Below, piece after piece: positions 54,871 through 64,000 of a stretch of DNA of 64,000 nt. Numbering within the stretch: position 1 is the stretch's first letter; each line of letters opens with the position of its first letter. This DNA is from Pedobacter panaciterrae (GTDB lineage Bacteria; Bacteroidota; Bacteroidia; Sphingobacteriales; Sphingobacteriaceae): NCBI RefSeq assembly GCF_013204795.1, contig NZ_JABMKW010000017.1:186001-250000 (forward strand), in the 5' to 3' direction. The notes beneath the pieces were generated by a model that saw nothing but the letters and a program-made list of their open reading frames with translations, was not told the origin of the DNA and ran no database searches. A program made the position numbers and the translations under genes.

Positions 54871-57800
54871 TTAAAAGTTAATATTCAAGTTAAGGCCATA
54901 TGAACGAACCGTGTTCAGTCCTCCCGTTTCAAGCCAGCTAATGGATGAACTTCCACTTGATAGTTCTGATGGGTCCAGTCCTTTTGGTGCTTTTTGCCAT
55001 ATCATAACAGGATTACGTGCAATAAAAGCAAGCTTAAGTGATCGGAAAGGCAGTTTAGAAAACATTTTTTTGTCGAACGTATATCCTATACTTAATTCTC
55101 TTAATTTAATATATGAGGCATCATATAGATACTCTTCATACACATTTGTTCCTAGAGTGTTTCTGTAGTAGGCCCTTGCCTCAACATAAGGACTGGCTTC
55201 CTGTCCACTAACATCAGTGCCATTTATTACAGTGCCTGGAGCATACACGCCATTAATCTTTATCCCTCCACCCTCAGCTACAGCATCACGAATATTATGT
55301 CCCTTGTCATTCATAGCAGCAGTCTCTTCCGCCTGTCCTGATTTTTGGGCAAGCATTTTGGACCAGCTAAAGAATCGGCCTCCTTTTTGGAAATCAATCA
55401 TCGCCGCTATACTAAATTTCCAGAGGTTAAATGTATTTAGAAATCCGCCAGTGTATTGAGGTAGCACTGTTCCAAAATTATGAGTAGCGGGTGTGTAAAG
55501 TGGCATATTATTAGCTCCTAGCAGAATTTTACCAGTTGCAGGATCACGCTGGTAGGCCTGCCCGATAAGGCTTCCGTACGAGCCCAGTTCATAAGAATTA
55601 AGGAACACTGACTTACCGGCATAGGTATTTGAGCTAATTGGATAAACCTTTGAATCAGTACCCAACTTTTTAATCAGGTTTTTACTATGTGCAAAGTTAA
55701 AAGCAGCATCCCATGAGAAATTTTGAGATCTTATCGGTGACCCATTTAAGGTGAGTTCAACCCCTTTGTTTTCTATCTCACCTGCATTAATTATAGTAGT
55801 ATTAAATCCAGTTGTACCCGAAACTTTTAACTCAATAATCTGATCCTTATTTTGCTGTTTATACAACGTAAAGTCAACTCCTAAACGATTATTCAAAAAC
55901 TTCAAATCAAGACCGGCTTCATAAGAATGAGCAAATGATGGTTTTAATTCAGGATTTTTAATATCATCAGGGACATAAATAGTATTTATAGTCCCTAGAG
56001 GACCATCATATATACCACCAATTCCATATACAAATGACGTTCTATAAGGACTAACATTTGATCCGGCGATTGCATAACTAAGTCGTACTTTTCCATATGA
56101 AAGCGGTTTCCATTTTAACAATTCGCCGAAGACCATGCTACCCGAAACCGATGGATAGTAGTAAGAATTATTCTTTTTAGGCAAGGTGGATGTATTATCA
56201 TTTCTGATTGATGCATCTAAATAATAGATGTTTTTATATCCAAAAGATGCCATTGCATACAAGCTTCGTATCTGTTGCCTAAGTAGGTACGACGTAACAG
56301 TAGGCCTATCCTTTGAGGCCGCAATATTATAAAAGTCGGGACTAATTAAACCCCCTTCTGTTTTTTCAAGTAAATAGTTATACTTACGGGTATAAATATT
56401 AGAACCAATATTGGCAGCTAATGAAAAGTCATCCCAGCTCTTATTATACTGACCAAGAAATTCATAATTCATTTCTTTGTTCTGGTATTTGCCAGTAGAG
56501 AATGAACTTAAATAACGACCACCTACGGCAGACCGCTCCTCAATATTCTGAATATAGCTATCAGTTCTGACAAAGCCGCTTAATTTCAATTCAGGCAAAA
56601 CCTGATAAGTTAAACCAATATCACCAAATATGCGATCTCTATCATCATTATTTAGGTTCTCATTCGCTTCAAAATACGGATTATTCCAGTATAAAGGCTG
56701 GTAGCTATCTAACGAACCATCGGAATTAGGCACATCCAAGTTCCAGTGCAGAAACGTGCCGTCAGCGTATTTATAGTCTTTCAAACGTTTCATATCTATA
56801 TTCCGTTGAAACCACTGCACAAAATTTCTTGACCCTCCATCATATCCTTGTGAAGGTCTTTGACCTTTATTACCTGCGTAATTTATGTTAGCAGATGCCG
56901 TAAGCTTAGTTGTTACATCAAGGGAAGCATTTAGTCCTAGATTGTTTCTTCTAAGCCAGGTATTTGGTTCAATTCCATTTATATTTCCATTGGTATAACT
57001 TAGCCTGAATGTTGAATTTTCTCCACCTCCGGAAACAGATATGCTATTCACCGCATTGTTTCCTGTTTCAAAAAAATCCTTAATATTATTAGGATGAGGA
57101 ACAAACGGAGTTTCCTGTCCGTATGTAGGATCCTGAGGATAGAAACTGAATACTTGCCTAACTGGTGTACCATCCATTTTTGGGCCCCAGCTCTCATCAT
57201 AATCCATCTGAACATATTTCTGGCCGTTATCAAGCGTATTCCAGGTTTGTTTAGAACCTGCCCCATATAAATTTTGCATTGGCATCAGATTCCCAACCTT
57301 TTCAATTGAAAATGCAGAACTAAATTGAACATCGACTTTTTTAGGTCCTTTTGCTCCCTTTTTTGTAGTGATCATTATAACGCCATATTGCCCGCGTAAC
57401 CCATAAAGCGCTGATGCTGCTGGCCCTTTTAATACGTTCACTGATTCAATATCGTCAGGATTTATATCCTGAGCAACGTTTCCATAATCAGCACCGGTAT
57501 AACTTCCATCACTACCTGAAGCACCTCCCCCACCATTAGAGAAATTACTGTTAGATATCGGTGTTCCATCAACCACTATTAAGGGTTGATCTGAGCCTGC
57601 AAGGGAATTAACCCCACGGATTTTAATCTTTTGGGTACCCCCCATGCTGGCTCCTGATGACCCTACAACTTGCACTCCTGCAATTTTACCGGCAAGGGAA
57701 CCAATTACATTCTGCTCTTTGGTAAGCGTTAGGTTATCACCTTTTACCTCCTGAGTGGAATAACCAAGAGAGCGCTCACTTCGTTTAATACCCAGAGCAG

Positions 57801-58119
57801 TTACTACCACTTCTGATAATGACTCAGAGTCTTGCATCAATGAGATATTGATTTCGGTACGACCATCAATAGCTACTTCCTGACTAATAAACCCAAGGTA
57901 TTTTACAACAAGAGTTGTGGCATTTGCAGGGACTGAAATACTATAAGAACCGTTGGATTGGGTTGAGGTGCCAGTTGAAGCACCTTTAACGAGCACGCTT
58001 GCGCCCGGAATTCCTGTTCCGTTACTTGCATCCATTACCTTACCCCTGATAACTTGCTGGGCAAAACTATAAAATGCGAGAAAAAAGGAACAGGAAAAAA
58101 TTAGGGAAAATTTCTTCAT
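54871..58119 (-). CDS. SusC/RagA-type TonB-linked outer membrane transporter
   Basis: A 1,082-residue oligosaccharide importer. Signal peptide to about residue 20 (ending YSFAQQ), a CarboxypepD_reg-like beta sandwich (IRGKVMDASNGTGIPGASV), the plug with VTALGIKRSERSLGYSTQEVKG, and the SusC signature KIRGVNSLAGSDQPLIVVDG with VNVLKGPAASALYG. A 22-stranded barrel follows, ending LNLNINF. It pairs with the SusD-like lipoprotein directly downstream. Confidence 0.95.
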   Translation of the reverse strand: MKKFSLIFSCSFFLAFYSFAQQVIRGKVMDASNGTGIPGASVLVKGASTGTSTQSNGSYSISVPANATTLVVKYLGFISQEVAIDGRTEINISLMQDSESLSEVVVTALGIKRSERSLGYSTQEVKGDNLTLTKEQNVIGSLAGKIAGVQVVGSSGASMGGTQKIKIRGVNSLAGSDQPLIVVDGTPISNSNFSNGGGGASGSDGSYTGADYGNVAQDINPDDIESVNVLKGPAASALYGLRGQYGVIMITTKKGAKGPKKVDVQFSSAFSIEKVGNLMPMQNLYGAGSKQTWNTLDNGQKYVQMDYDESWGPKMDGTPVRQVFSFYPQDPTYGQETPFVPHPNNIKDFFETGNNAVNSISVSGGGENSTFRLSYTNGNINGIEPNTWLRRNNLGLNASLDVTTKLTASANINYAGNKGQRPSQGYDGGSRNFVQWFQRNIDMKRLKDYKYADGTFLHWNLDVPNSDGSLDSYQPLYWNNPYFEANENLNNDDRDRIFGDIGLTYQVLPELKLSGFVRTDSYIQNIEERSAVGGRYLSSFSTGKYQNKEMNYEFLGQYNKSWDDFSLAANIGSNIYTRKYNYLLEKTEGGLISPDFYNIAASKDRPTVTSYLLRQQIRSLYAMASFGYKNIYYLDASIRNDNTSTLPKKNNSYYYPSVSGSMVFGELLKWKPLSYGKVRLSYAIAGSNVSPYRTSFVYGIGGIYDGPLGTINTIYVPDDIKNPELKPSFAHSYEAGLDLKFLNNRLGVDFTLYKQQNKDQIIELKVSGTTGFNTTIINAGEIENKGVELTLNGSPIRSQNFSWDAAFNFAHSKNLIKKLGTDSKVYPISSNTYAGKSVFLNSYELGSYGSLIGQAYQRDPATGKILLGANNMPLYTPATHNFGTVLPQYTGGFLNTFNLWKFSIAAMIDFQKGGRFFSWSKMLAQKSGQAEETAAMNDKGHNIRDAVAEGGGIKINGVYAPGTVINGTDVSGQEASPYVEARAYYRNTLGTNVYEEYLYDASYIKLRELSIGYTFDKKMFSKLPFRSLKLAFIARNPVMIWQKAPKGLDPSELSSGSSSISWLETGGLNTVRSYGLNLNINF

Positions 58120-58256
58120 GTCGGTTAGTTTTTAGGTTTGTTAGAGAAAAATACTAAAAAAAATGAAGAAAATGCGACTAACCTGATGAACTCAGATCAA
58201 AACAGGATTAATCTTTATTAAAATACATCACAAATTGATTGTAGCTATCAATTTTA

Positions 58257-60593
58257 TTACAATCTGGAAGCCATTATCTCACTGATCTTTCCATTTACCT
58301 TAACTTTTACCCTTTTTGGATGGCTTGAGCTGATGCGATAACTGATAATCTTACCCTCTTTCCAACTCATATCAACTGTAAAATTTCCTCTTGCTCTTAG
58401 ACCTTTAATCGATCCATAAGCCTTCCAGGCATCAGGCACAGCGGGCAAAAGATCAATAAAGCCGTCATGACTTTGTATTAGCATCTCTGCAATTCCTGCT
58501 GTTGCGCCAAAGTTTCCATCAATTTGAAAAGGAGGACCTGCCGAAAGCATATTAGGATAAACACCACCACCTGCACCGTAATTGATATCAGTTCTCAAGG
58601 TGGGTTTTAAAATCTCTTTAAACAGCTTAAATGCGCGATTCCCATCATGTAGTCTGGCCCAGAACAATAGTTTATAAGCAATGGTCCAGCTAGGGCCATC
58701 ATCGCCTCTTACTTCAAGTGTTTTTTTTGCTGCCTCAGCAAGATCTGGGGTTGAAAGAGGTGTAATTAATGCCGCTGGGTATAAACCATATAAATGTGAT
58801 ATATGACGGTGCTGTAAATCTGTTTCTTTATAATCTTCTATCCATTCCTGAATTCTTCCATCCTTACTGATTACCCCTGCCGGAGGAACAGATTTCAGTT
58901 TTTCCTGCAGTTCGTTTCTAAACTCTGCGTCTACATTTAAAAGCTTTGAGGCTGTTATTACATTAGTAAACAATTCTCTTACAATCTGATTATCAATGGT
59001 AGGTCCCATGGATATACTTGCCGTTTTACCATTTGGAAGGTAGAACGTGTTTTCGGGCGATACCGATGGCGAGGTTACTGACCAACCAGTTTTTGGGTCT
59101 TTTATCAATACACTTTTATAGAATTTAGCAGAGCCTTTTAAAACCGGGTAAATGCTTTTTAAATAATTAACATCCTGGCTAAAAGCATAGTGATCCCACA
59201 AATTATTACACAACCAGCCTGATCCCGCATTTGTTGCCCCCCATGAGGCACTCTCTCCTGGCTCTGTAAAGCCCCACACATTGGTAATAACGTGGGCAAT
59301 CCAGCCATCGGCATTGTAATATGCCTTTGCGGTTTTCTCTCCTGGTTTTACAAGACTCTTAACCAATTCTGCCAGTGGCAAATTCAATTCTGAAAGGTTT
59401 GATACTTCAACCGGCCAGTGGTTCATTTGCACATTCACATCTAAATGGTAATCGCCATTCCATGGTGTATTGATTTGGTTTGCCCATAACCCCTGAAGGT
59501 TTGGGGGAAGCAAGCCTACTCTGGTACTGCTTATACTTAAATACCGACCAAATTGAAAAAATAAGACAGGTAAAGATTTATCATCTGCAAAGTTCTTATA
59601 AAAGAGGTCTAACCTTTTATTAGTGGGAAACTTAGCTGATTTTCCCTGTCCCAAATCTATATTTACTCTTTTAAAAAGCTTGGCATAATTTAAGATATGT
59701 TTCCCTTTTTGGAGTTCATAAGGAGTTTTTAAAGCAGCAGATAACAATTGCTTTGTTTTCTCTTTAAATGCAAATCCTTTAAAATCTGTTGCAGCAGAAA
59801 CGTAAATAACTAATTCTGTTGCATTTTTTACAATAAGAACATTCCGATCTACTGTAACCTTTCCCCCCTTCAACTTTGTATTTACCCTGGCCTGATATTG
59901 CATCCCCTTGCCATCAGTCCCATTATCAAGTTGACCATACATTTGCAATTCAGTTCCCTCGGTTTTTACTACTGATTTTTCTGATCTGCTAATAGAGATT
60001 TTGCAATTTAATTTTCCGGGTTTATCAGCTGTTATTTTGATCACATCAATATCCCCACTAAAGCTTGTAAAATACTCTCTTCTATAGTTTACTCCATCTA
60101 CTTTATAGCTGCAGTTGGCTATCGCTTTATCCAGAGATAATTCTCTGTGATATGCTTCAGGAGTTATTTCGTCAGGCTTTAGGTTTCCGTAGTTAAAGTC
60201 AATTTCGAGATTTCCGAGCACCTGGTATTTGCCCCATTTTTCGCCTCCAGAACCCAGTCCTTTACAAACAAAATCTTTATTTACAAGATCCTGGGCTTCA
60301 TCGTTTTTTCCTTGAAGTATCAACTCTCGTATCTTCGGCAAACTTTTGTAAGCTTCGTAATTATTAGCATCCTGAGGACCACCCGACCAAAGTGTAATGT
60401 CATTTAATACAATCTTCTCTTTCGATATCCCGCCGTCTGGAGTCATACCTAATCTTCCATTACCTAGAGGCAAAGTTTCTTCCCATATTTGTGCAGGTTT
60501 GTCGTACCATAAATTTAATGGCTTTTGTTGCGCGCTAACTTTTAAAGTAGCATAGGCTGTTAAAAAAAATAGCGAAAATAGTCTTCTAGTCAT
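58257..60593 (-). CDS. Glycoside hydrolase family 95 (alpha-L-fucosidase/galactosidase-like)
   Basis: A 778-residue secreted enzyme with a signal peptide ending KVSAQQ. The N-terminal beta domain opens LWYDKPAQIWEETLPLGNGRLG, followed by an (alpha/alpha)6 catalytic barrel. The general acid Glu514 is in PSVSPENTF. The water-activating pair of BbAfcA, Asn421/Asn423, aligns here with Asp385 and Asn387 in YHLDVNVQMNHW, so the first Asn is replaced. GH95 members act on alpha-1,2-fucose or alpha-L-galactose in plant xyloglucan or rhamnogalacturonan side chains. It precedes SusC on the same strand by 137 bp and diverges from the AraC regulator. Confidence 0.9.
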   Translation of the reverse strand: MTRRLFSLFFLTAYATLKVSAQQKPLNLWYDKPAQIWEETLPLGNGRLGMTPDGGISKEKIVLNDITLWSGGPQDANNYEAYKSLPKIRELILQGKNDEAQDLVNKDFVCKGLGSGGEKWGKYQVLGNLEIDFNYGNLKPDEITPEAYHRELSLDKAIANCSYKVDGVNYRREYFTSFSGDIDVIKITADKPGKLNCKISISRSEKSVVKTEGTELQMYGQLDNGTDGKGMQYQARVNTKLKGGKVTVDRNVLIVKNATELVIYVSAATDFKGFAFKEKTKQLLSAALKTPYELQKGKHILNYAKLFKRVNIDLGQGKSAKFPTNKRLDLFYKNFADDKSLPVLFFQFGRYLSISSTRVGLLPPNLQGLWANQINTPWNGDYHLDVNVQMNHWPVEVSNLSELNLPLAELVKSLVKPGEKTAKAYYNADGWIAHVITNVWGFTEPGESASWGATNAGSGWLCNNLWDHYAFSQDVNYLKSIYPVLKGSAKFYKSVLIKDPKTGWSVTSPSVSPENTFYLPNGKTASISMGPTIDNQIVRELFTNVITASKLLNVDAEFRNELQEKLKSVPPAGVISKDGRIQEWIEDYKETDLQHRHISHLYGLYPAALITPLSTPDLAEAAKKTLEVRGDDGPSWTIAYKLLFWARLHDGNRAFKLFKEILKPTLRTDINYGAGGGVYPNMLSAGPPFQIDGNFGATAGIAEMLIQSHDGFIDLLPAVPDAWKAYGSIKGLRARGNFTVDMSWKEGKIISYRISSSHPKRVKVKVNGKISEIMASRL

Positions 60594-60916
60594 TCGGTTT
60601 GTTATACTTGGTTGCTATATGAAGGTAAAAGTAGCTGGTCTTGATTTCTTTTAAAATGTACAAACTTTAAAAAAGAATGGATTAAACTATCTTATCTCTG
60701 TTGAAAAAGTTAAGGATTAAACAAAAATAGACGACAGACACAAATAAAAAAATAGCAAAAACATTCATCGACATGAACTATTCACTTATCAATAGCATTA
60801 TCATATCTTAAGAATACACTAATAAAATACTATTGCTAGACTAAGAATGATCAATCCCATCAAATAGCAAACCCAAATAAGAAGAATAATCCCTATACTT
60901 GTTAGATACATGACAC
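60594..60916. other. Divergent promoter region between GH95 and AraC regulator
   Basis: About 320 bp of AT-rich sequence between the two divergent starts. It should hold both promoters and the regulator's operator. No convincing TAnnTTTG box or repeat was identified on either strand. Confidence 0.4.
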
Positions 60917-61819
60917 ATGAACGAGAAAAAAATACAAGATGGATTTGAGGGAGAAAAATACATCAGTATCCCAGCCTCTGCGTGGAAAAGTGTAATTAAG
61001 GGTAATCGCGTAATGAATCAACTATATGTTACCTATATCGGTTATTTCCCAAAAGCGGCTTACCATTATAGAGAAAGACCCGAGGGCTGTACCGATAATA
61101 TACTGATCTATTGTACCAGAGGAAAAGGATGGTTCATCATCAATGACAAGCGCTTAGATGTTGGTCCGAATGAGTTTATTATTGTACCAGCTACAAAAGT
61201 AGCCATGAGTTATGGAGCAGACATAAATGATCCATGGACAATTTATTGGGTACATTTTAGTGGGAAGGACATCGATACTTTTAACAAGGAATTTAACATT
61301 AATCTTTATGATGGTGCACAGCAAATTTTATTGAATGAAAAGGGCATCCAAATTTGGGAATCCATGTACCAAAATTTAGAACTTGGTTATAGCAAAGAAA
61401 ATCTAACAAATACAAATTTATGCATGTATCATCTTCTGGCTACTTTTCTTTATCCCGAAAAGCATAGTAGCGTTAAAGTTCAGGATGAAAAGAATATGAT
61501 TAAGGAAACTGTGGCGTACATGAAGAGCAATTTAAGTGAGAGACTTACGGTCGAAGATCTTGCGAGTAAAAACAACTTGTCTACCTCACATTTTTCAAAA
61601 ATGTTTAAAAAGTCTACAGGTATGTCTCCAATGGATTACCTGATTCACCTGAAATTGCAAAGGGCATGTGTACTCCTATACAATTCGGAAACCAAAATAA
61701 AAGAGATAGCTACTTCTCTTGGTTATGACGATCCTTTTCATTTTTCACGATTATTCAAAAAAAGTATGCGCATTTCTCCAAATCAGTACCGGACCAACAG
61801 AAGGAAAAAGCTTGGATAG
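60917..61819 (+). CDS. AraC-family transcriptional regulator of the GH95 PUL
   Basis: A 300-residue regulator. The N-terminal half is an AraC-type cupin sensor domain (about residues 30-165, GKGWFIINDKRLDVGPNEF). The C-terminal half is the double helix-turn-helix with LTVEDLASKNNLSTSHFSKMF and IKEIATSLGYDDPFHFSRLF. It diverges from GH95 and most likely senses a sugar released by the enzyme and controls the PUL. Most large PULs use hybrid two-component or ECF systems, so the AraC type points to a monosaccharide or small oligosaccharide signal. Confidence 0.92.
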   Translation: MNEKKIQDGFEGEKYISIPASAWKSVIKGNRVMNQLYVTYIGYFPKAAYHYRERPEGCTDNILIYCTRGKGWFIINDKRLDVGPNEFIIVPATKVAMSYGADINDPWTIYWVHFSGKDIDTFNKEFNINLYDGAQQILLNEKGIQIWESMYQNLELGYSKENLTNTNLCMYHLLATFLYPEKHSSVKVQDEKNMIKETVAYMKSNLSERLTVEDLASKNNLSTSHFSKMFKKSTGMSPMDYLIHLKLQRACVLLYNSETKIKEIATSLGYDDPFHFSRLFKKSMRISPNQYRTNRRKKLG

Positions 61820-61894
61820 AGAATAACAAAAAAAAATAAACACACAGATAATCAACTACTAATGCGACAAAGTGAAATTATTTTAAAAAAAGAT

Positions 61895-61924
61895 TTTGTC
61901 ATCCAAAAAAAGACACTACATTTG
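61895..61924 (+). promoter_or_regulatory. Promoter of tRNA-Phe
   Basis: TTTG (61895-61898), 18 bp and TACATTTG (61917-61924) match the Bacteroidota consensus, 19 bp before the tRNA. Confidence 0.8.
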
Positions 61925-61943
61925 CAATCCCAAACGGGAAGTA

Positions 61944-62016
61944 GGTACGGTAGCTCAGTCGGTAGAGCAATGGACTGAAAATCCATGTGTCGCCGGTTCG
62001 ATCCCGGCCCATACCA
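61944..62016 (+). tRNA. trnF: tRNA-Phe (anticodon GAA)
   Basis: Cloverleaf with anticodon loop CTGAAAA and T-arm GCCGG/CCGGC with loop TTCGATC. The acceptor is GGTACGG/CCATACC, giving a C-A mismatch at positions 5-68. Discriminator A, CCA not encoded. The integrase begins 202 bp downstream, so the 3' end may be an attachment site. Confidence 0.93.
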
Positions 62017-62022
62017 CTACTT

Positions 62023-62059
62023 AGAAAAGCTCAATTTCATAACGAAATTGGGCTTTTCT
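62023..62059 (+). terminator. Terminator of tRNA-Phe
   Basis: AGAAAAGCTCAATTTC and GAAATTGGGCTTTTCT form a 16-bp stem (one G-U) with a 5-nt loop, 6 bp after the tRNA, with T residues within the 3' arm. Confidence 0.75.
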
Positions 62060-62217
62060 GCTTTAAAAGGCACATTTCCGCTCCAATTTCAATGTCAGTC
62101 TATTCAGACTTAGTTTACGAGTTAAACAGGTTTTATTGTTTAATTCACCGAAAATGTTCCACAATAGTTCCACAAAAAAAAAGAACTGGAAAATTTTCGG
62201 TCTAACACCCAAATCGA

Positions 62218-63618
62218 ATGGCAACTGTTCGACCAGTGGTCAACCCGCACCAGCAAAAAAAAGACGGGACATGGAATGTAAAAATCATTGTGACCCACAA
62301 CAGAAACAAAGGGTACATTGAAACCCAACACTTTGTTGTTCAAAAGCAATTGAGAAAAGACTACACCATCAAAGATCAGTTTATCCTAAGCGCTTTGAAT
62401 CCTGTACTCGATGGGTACAGAAAGAAGATCAGCGAACTTGGAGAAAAACTAAACGCTCACACCGCTAAATCGCTAACAGATTTACTGAAGAATGGCGAGC
62501 TAAAGCCGGAATCAATTAATTTCATCGCTTTTGGATGGAGTGTCGTTAAGCTCATTGAGCAAAAGAAACGCAAGGGATGTCTCGGTAATTTCAAAGCCGT
62601 GATGTATGGTCTTCAGGATTTTTTCAAATCCGACGTGGTCCCGATTACCGAGTTTACATCAAAAATGCTTTTTAGGTATGAGGAGCACCTTCGCATGCCC
62701 AGGGTAATGATGCGGCCCGACCAATTTGGAAATATGCGACCAAGGAACTCTAATGGGGTCACTGAGGGTGGTCTACACAATCACATGAGAGATCTCAGAA
62801 CGATCTTCAACGATGCTATTAAATTCTATAATGACAAGGAGCGCGGCGTAGAGATCATTAAGCTCTACCCTTTCGAAAACTATAAGCTAAAAAGCGCTCC
62901 CGAGCGTGACAAACCAAAGCTAACCATTGAACAAATAAAAAAAATCAGGGATTTAAAAGTGTTGAGCTTTGAGCAGATCAGAGTGCATCAAAAAGCCATC
63001 CTCGAAAATCCGGAATATACCATGAAAGACATGGTTTATGTATTGCGGGATTCCAGAGAGCATCAGGCAATTGAATTAGGCATGCTGAGTTTCTACCTGT
63101 GCGGAATGAATGCGGTTGATCTTTATAACTTGCCTCCGGCAGATGAGGTTACGATCCATAGGTTGAACTATAATCGGTCTAAGACGAAGGACAGGAGAAA
63201 AGACCGGGCATTTATCAGCTTGCATATTCCTGACATTGCTATTCCACTTTATGTTAAGTATGCAGGAAAGCTTCAACATAAATATGCCAATTCATTGTTC
63301 TTGGATTCTGCGTTGAGTTATGGCATGCGCAAAGTTGGGGCAAAACTGGGGATTCAAAAGCTGGAGTTCTATGATTTTAGACATGCGTTTGGAGACCAGG
63401 CTAGGAATATTTGTGGTTTTAGTACAGAAGACGTAGGTAAGGCCCTTAACCACAAAGACAATGCGAATAGGATTACAGACATTTACATTGCTAAAAACTG
63501 GAATCTCTTAGATAAAATTCAAGGCGCGGTAATTGGTTTATATATCGACAAAATTGAAGATAATGGATTTTGTAATCCAACTTCATTTAGTTTTCGAAGC
63601 ACAGGCAAATACATTTAA
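62218..63618 (+). CDS. int: Tyrosine-type integrase of a mobile element
   Basis: A 466-residue site-specific recombinase of the Bacteroidota integrase type. The N-terminal ~110 residues form an arm-binding domain (KKDGTWNVKIIVTHNRNKGYI), followed by a SAM-like core-binding domain (~115-245) and a divergent catalytic domain. The usual Arg I is Asn in LCGMNAVDLYNL, and the His of the HxxR box is Tyr in FYDFRHAFGD. The beta-strand Lys (RSKTK), Arg II, the ALNHKDN His and the Tyr nucleophile in TDIYIAKNW are present. Loss of Arg I is known in IntDOT, so activity is likely retained. Adjacent to tRNA-Phe, it marks one end of an integrated element. Confidence 0.9.
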   Translation: MATVRPVVNPHQQKKDGTWNVKIIVTHNRNKGYIETQHFVVQKQLRKDYTIKDQFILSALNPVLDGYRKKISELGEKLNAHTAKSLTDLLKNGELKPESINFIAFGWSVVKLIEQKKRKGCLGNFKAVMYGLQDFFKSDVVPITEFTSKMLFRYEEHLRMPRVMMRPDQFGNMRPRNSNGVTEGGLHNHMRDLRTIFNDAIKFYNDKERGVEIIKLYPFENYKLKSAPERDKPKLTIEQIKKIRDLKVLSFEQIRVHQKAILENPEYTMKDMVYVLRDSREHQAIELGMLSFYLCGMNAVDLYNLPPADEVTIHRLNYNRSKTKDRRKDRAFISLHIPDIAIPLYVKYAGKLQHKYANSLFLDSALSYGMRKVGAKLGIQKLEFYDFRHAFGDQARNICGFSTEDVGKALNHKDNANRITDIYIAKNWNLLDKIQGAVIGLYIDKIEDNGFCNPTSFSFRSTGKYI

Positions 63619-64000
63619 TAATTAATTCTATTAATTGCATTTTGCAGTTCGGTTAATTTTATCTACAATTGCATCGAGAGCGTTAAATTTTGAAAGCGGT
63701 ACATGTAGCCATACAGTATCGCTTTCTATTTTTATAGGTCAGCTGCGAAAACGATTACACTATCGACTAATCAAATGTCAGTCTCTGATGACTTCGATCC
63801 TATAGTGGTTCGAATCCCCACAAGTTCACAAACAAAGTTTCCCATATGCGAAATATTCTTGAAAATCTTTATAAGGTCTTTAGATGTTTCTAAAGGAAAT
63901 TGAAATATTTAGATAAGAAACAGGCTTCAAACTATAAAAAACCACTTTATTCCGAAATGGGGGGTCAGTTTGCGAGATGAGATGTCGTTTAAAGGTTCTT
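63619..64000. other. Non-coding end of the window, downstream of the integrase
   Basis: 382 bp with no supported gene. Base composition is similar to the flank. A tRNA T-arm-like sequence is seen at 63805-63821 but without a surrounding cloverleaf. The rest of the mobile element lies beyond the edge. Confidence 0.5.

Noticed and set aside
62136..62349. Short frames on both strands before the integrase
   Set aside because: They overlap the integrase start or the spacer with the repeated GTTCCACAATAGTTCCACA and show no family features.
63805..63821. A tRNA T-arm-like sequence (GTGGTTCGAATCCCCAC) near the right edge
   Set aside because: With T54 fixed, the T-stem has two mismatches, and no acceptor or anticodon arm fits upstream. 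It may be a decayed att remnant but is not a gene.

Overview
The window looks like chromosomal DNA of a Bacteroidota bacterium, most likely family Sphingobacteriaceae (Pedobacter-like). The reasons are low GC, promoters of the Bacteroidota form TTTG-N18/20-TAnnTTTG, SusC/SusD and TonB-receptor loci, an OlsF-type bifunctional acyltransferase, RNase Y, and little sign of Shine-Dalgarno sequences. The genus is inferred from gene content and style only.

Layout. (1) 1-3,970: tRNA and translation housekeeping (TsaC-type synthase, CCA-adding enzyme, a pRiA4b ORF-3-like protein, MiaA, DUF3467). (2) 3,970-19,100, minus strand: the transcription/translation block rpsU, xerC, hpf, four tRNAs, tuf, tRNA-Trp, secE, nusG, rplK, rplA, rplJ, rplL, rpoB, rpoC, closed by a strong terminator. 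(3) 19,190-28,400: mixed genes, including an acyl-CoA dehydrogenase, an unrecognised membrane P-loop ATPase, a PAS-LuxR regulator, apt, a helix-hairpin-helix gene cut by an amber codon, an OlsF-like acyltransferase and a secreted transglutaminase-like protein. (4) 28,440-32,950: a TonB-dependent receptor and a surface lipoprotein whose promoters both carry tandem 11-bp repeats abutting the -7 box. (5) 32,950-42,000, minus strand: DUF962, rny, a 6S-like RNA, zapA, a coiled-coil partner, pheT, then radC / Lgt-like / tetraether-lipid-synthase-like radical SAM / tiny membrane protein, and rpsT. (6) 42,240-50,190, plus strand: purN, purH and the rod-shape operon mreB-mreC-mreD-mrdA-rodA. (7) 50,190-53,170: Pro/Glu-rich protein, thymidine kinase, a 39-residue Lys/Cys-rich protein, ferritin and a hypothetical. 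(8) 53,280-61,820: a small polysaccharide utilisation locus (GH95, SusC, SusD, divergent AraC regulator). (9) 61,890-64,000: tRNA-Phe followed by a tyrosine integrase, probably the left edge of an integrated element that runs off the window.

The most unusual signals are the shared 11-bp repeat arrays upstream of the TonB receptor and its lipoprotein (an OmpR/PhoB-type regulon signature), the radC / Lgt-like / Tes-like radical SAM operon (a possible undescribed lipid modification), the 6S-like RNA between zapA and rny, the single-base nonsense mutation in the helix-hairpin-helix gene, and the 39-residue protein beside ferritin. No rRNA genes, CRISPR arrays or insertion sequences were seen.
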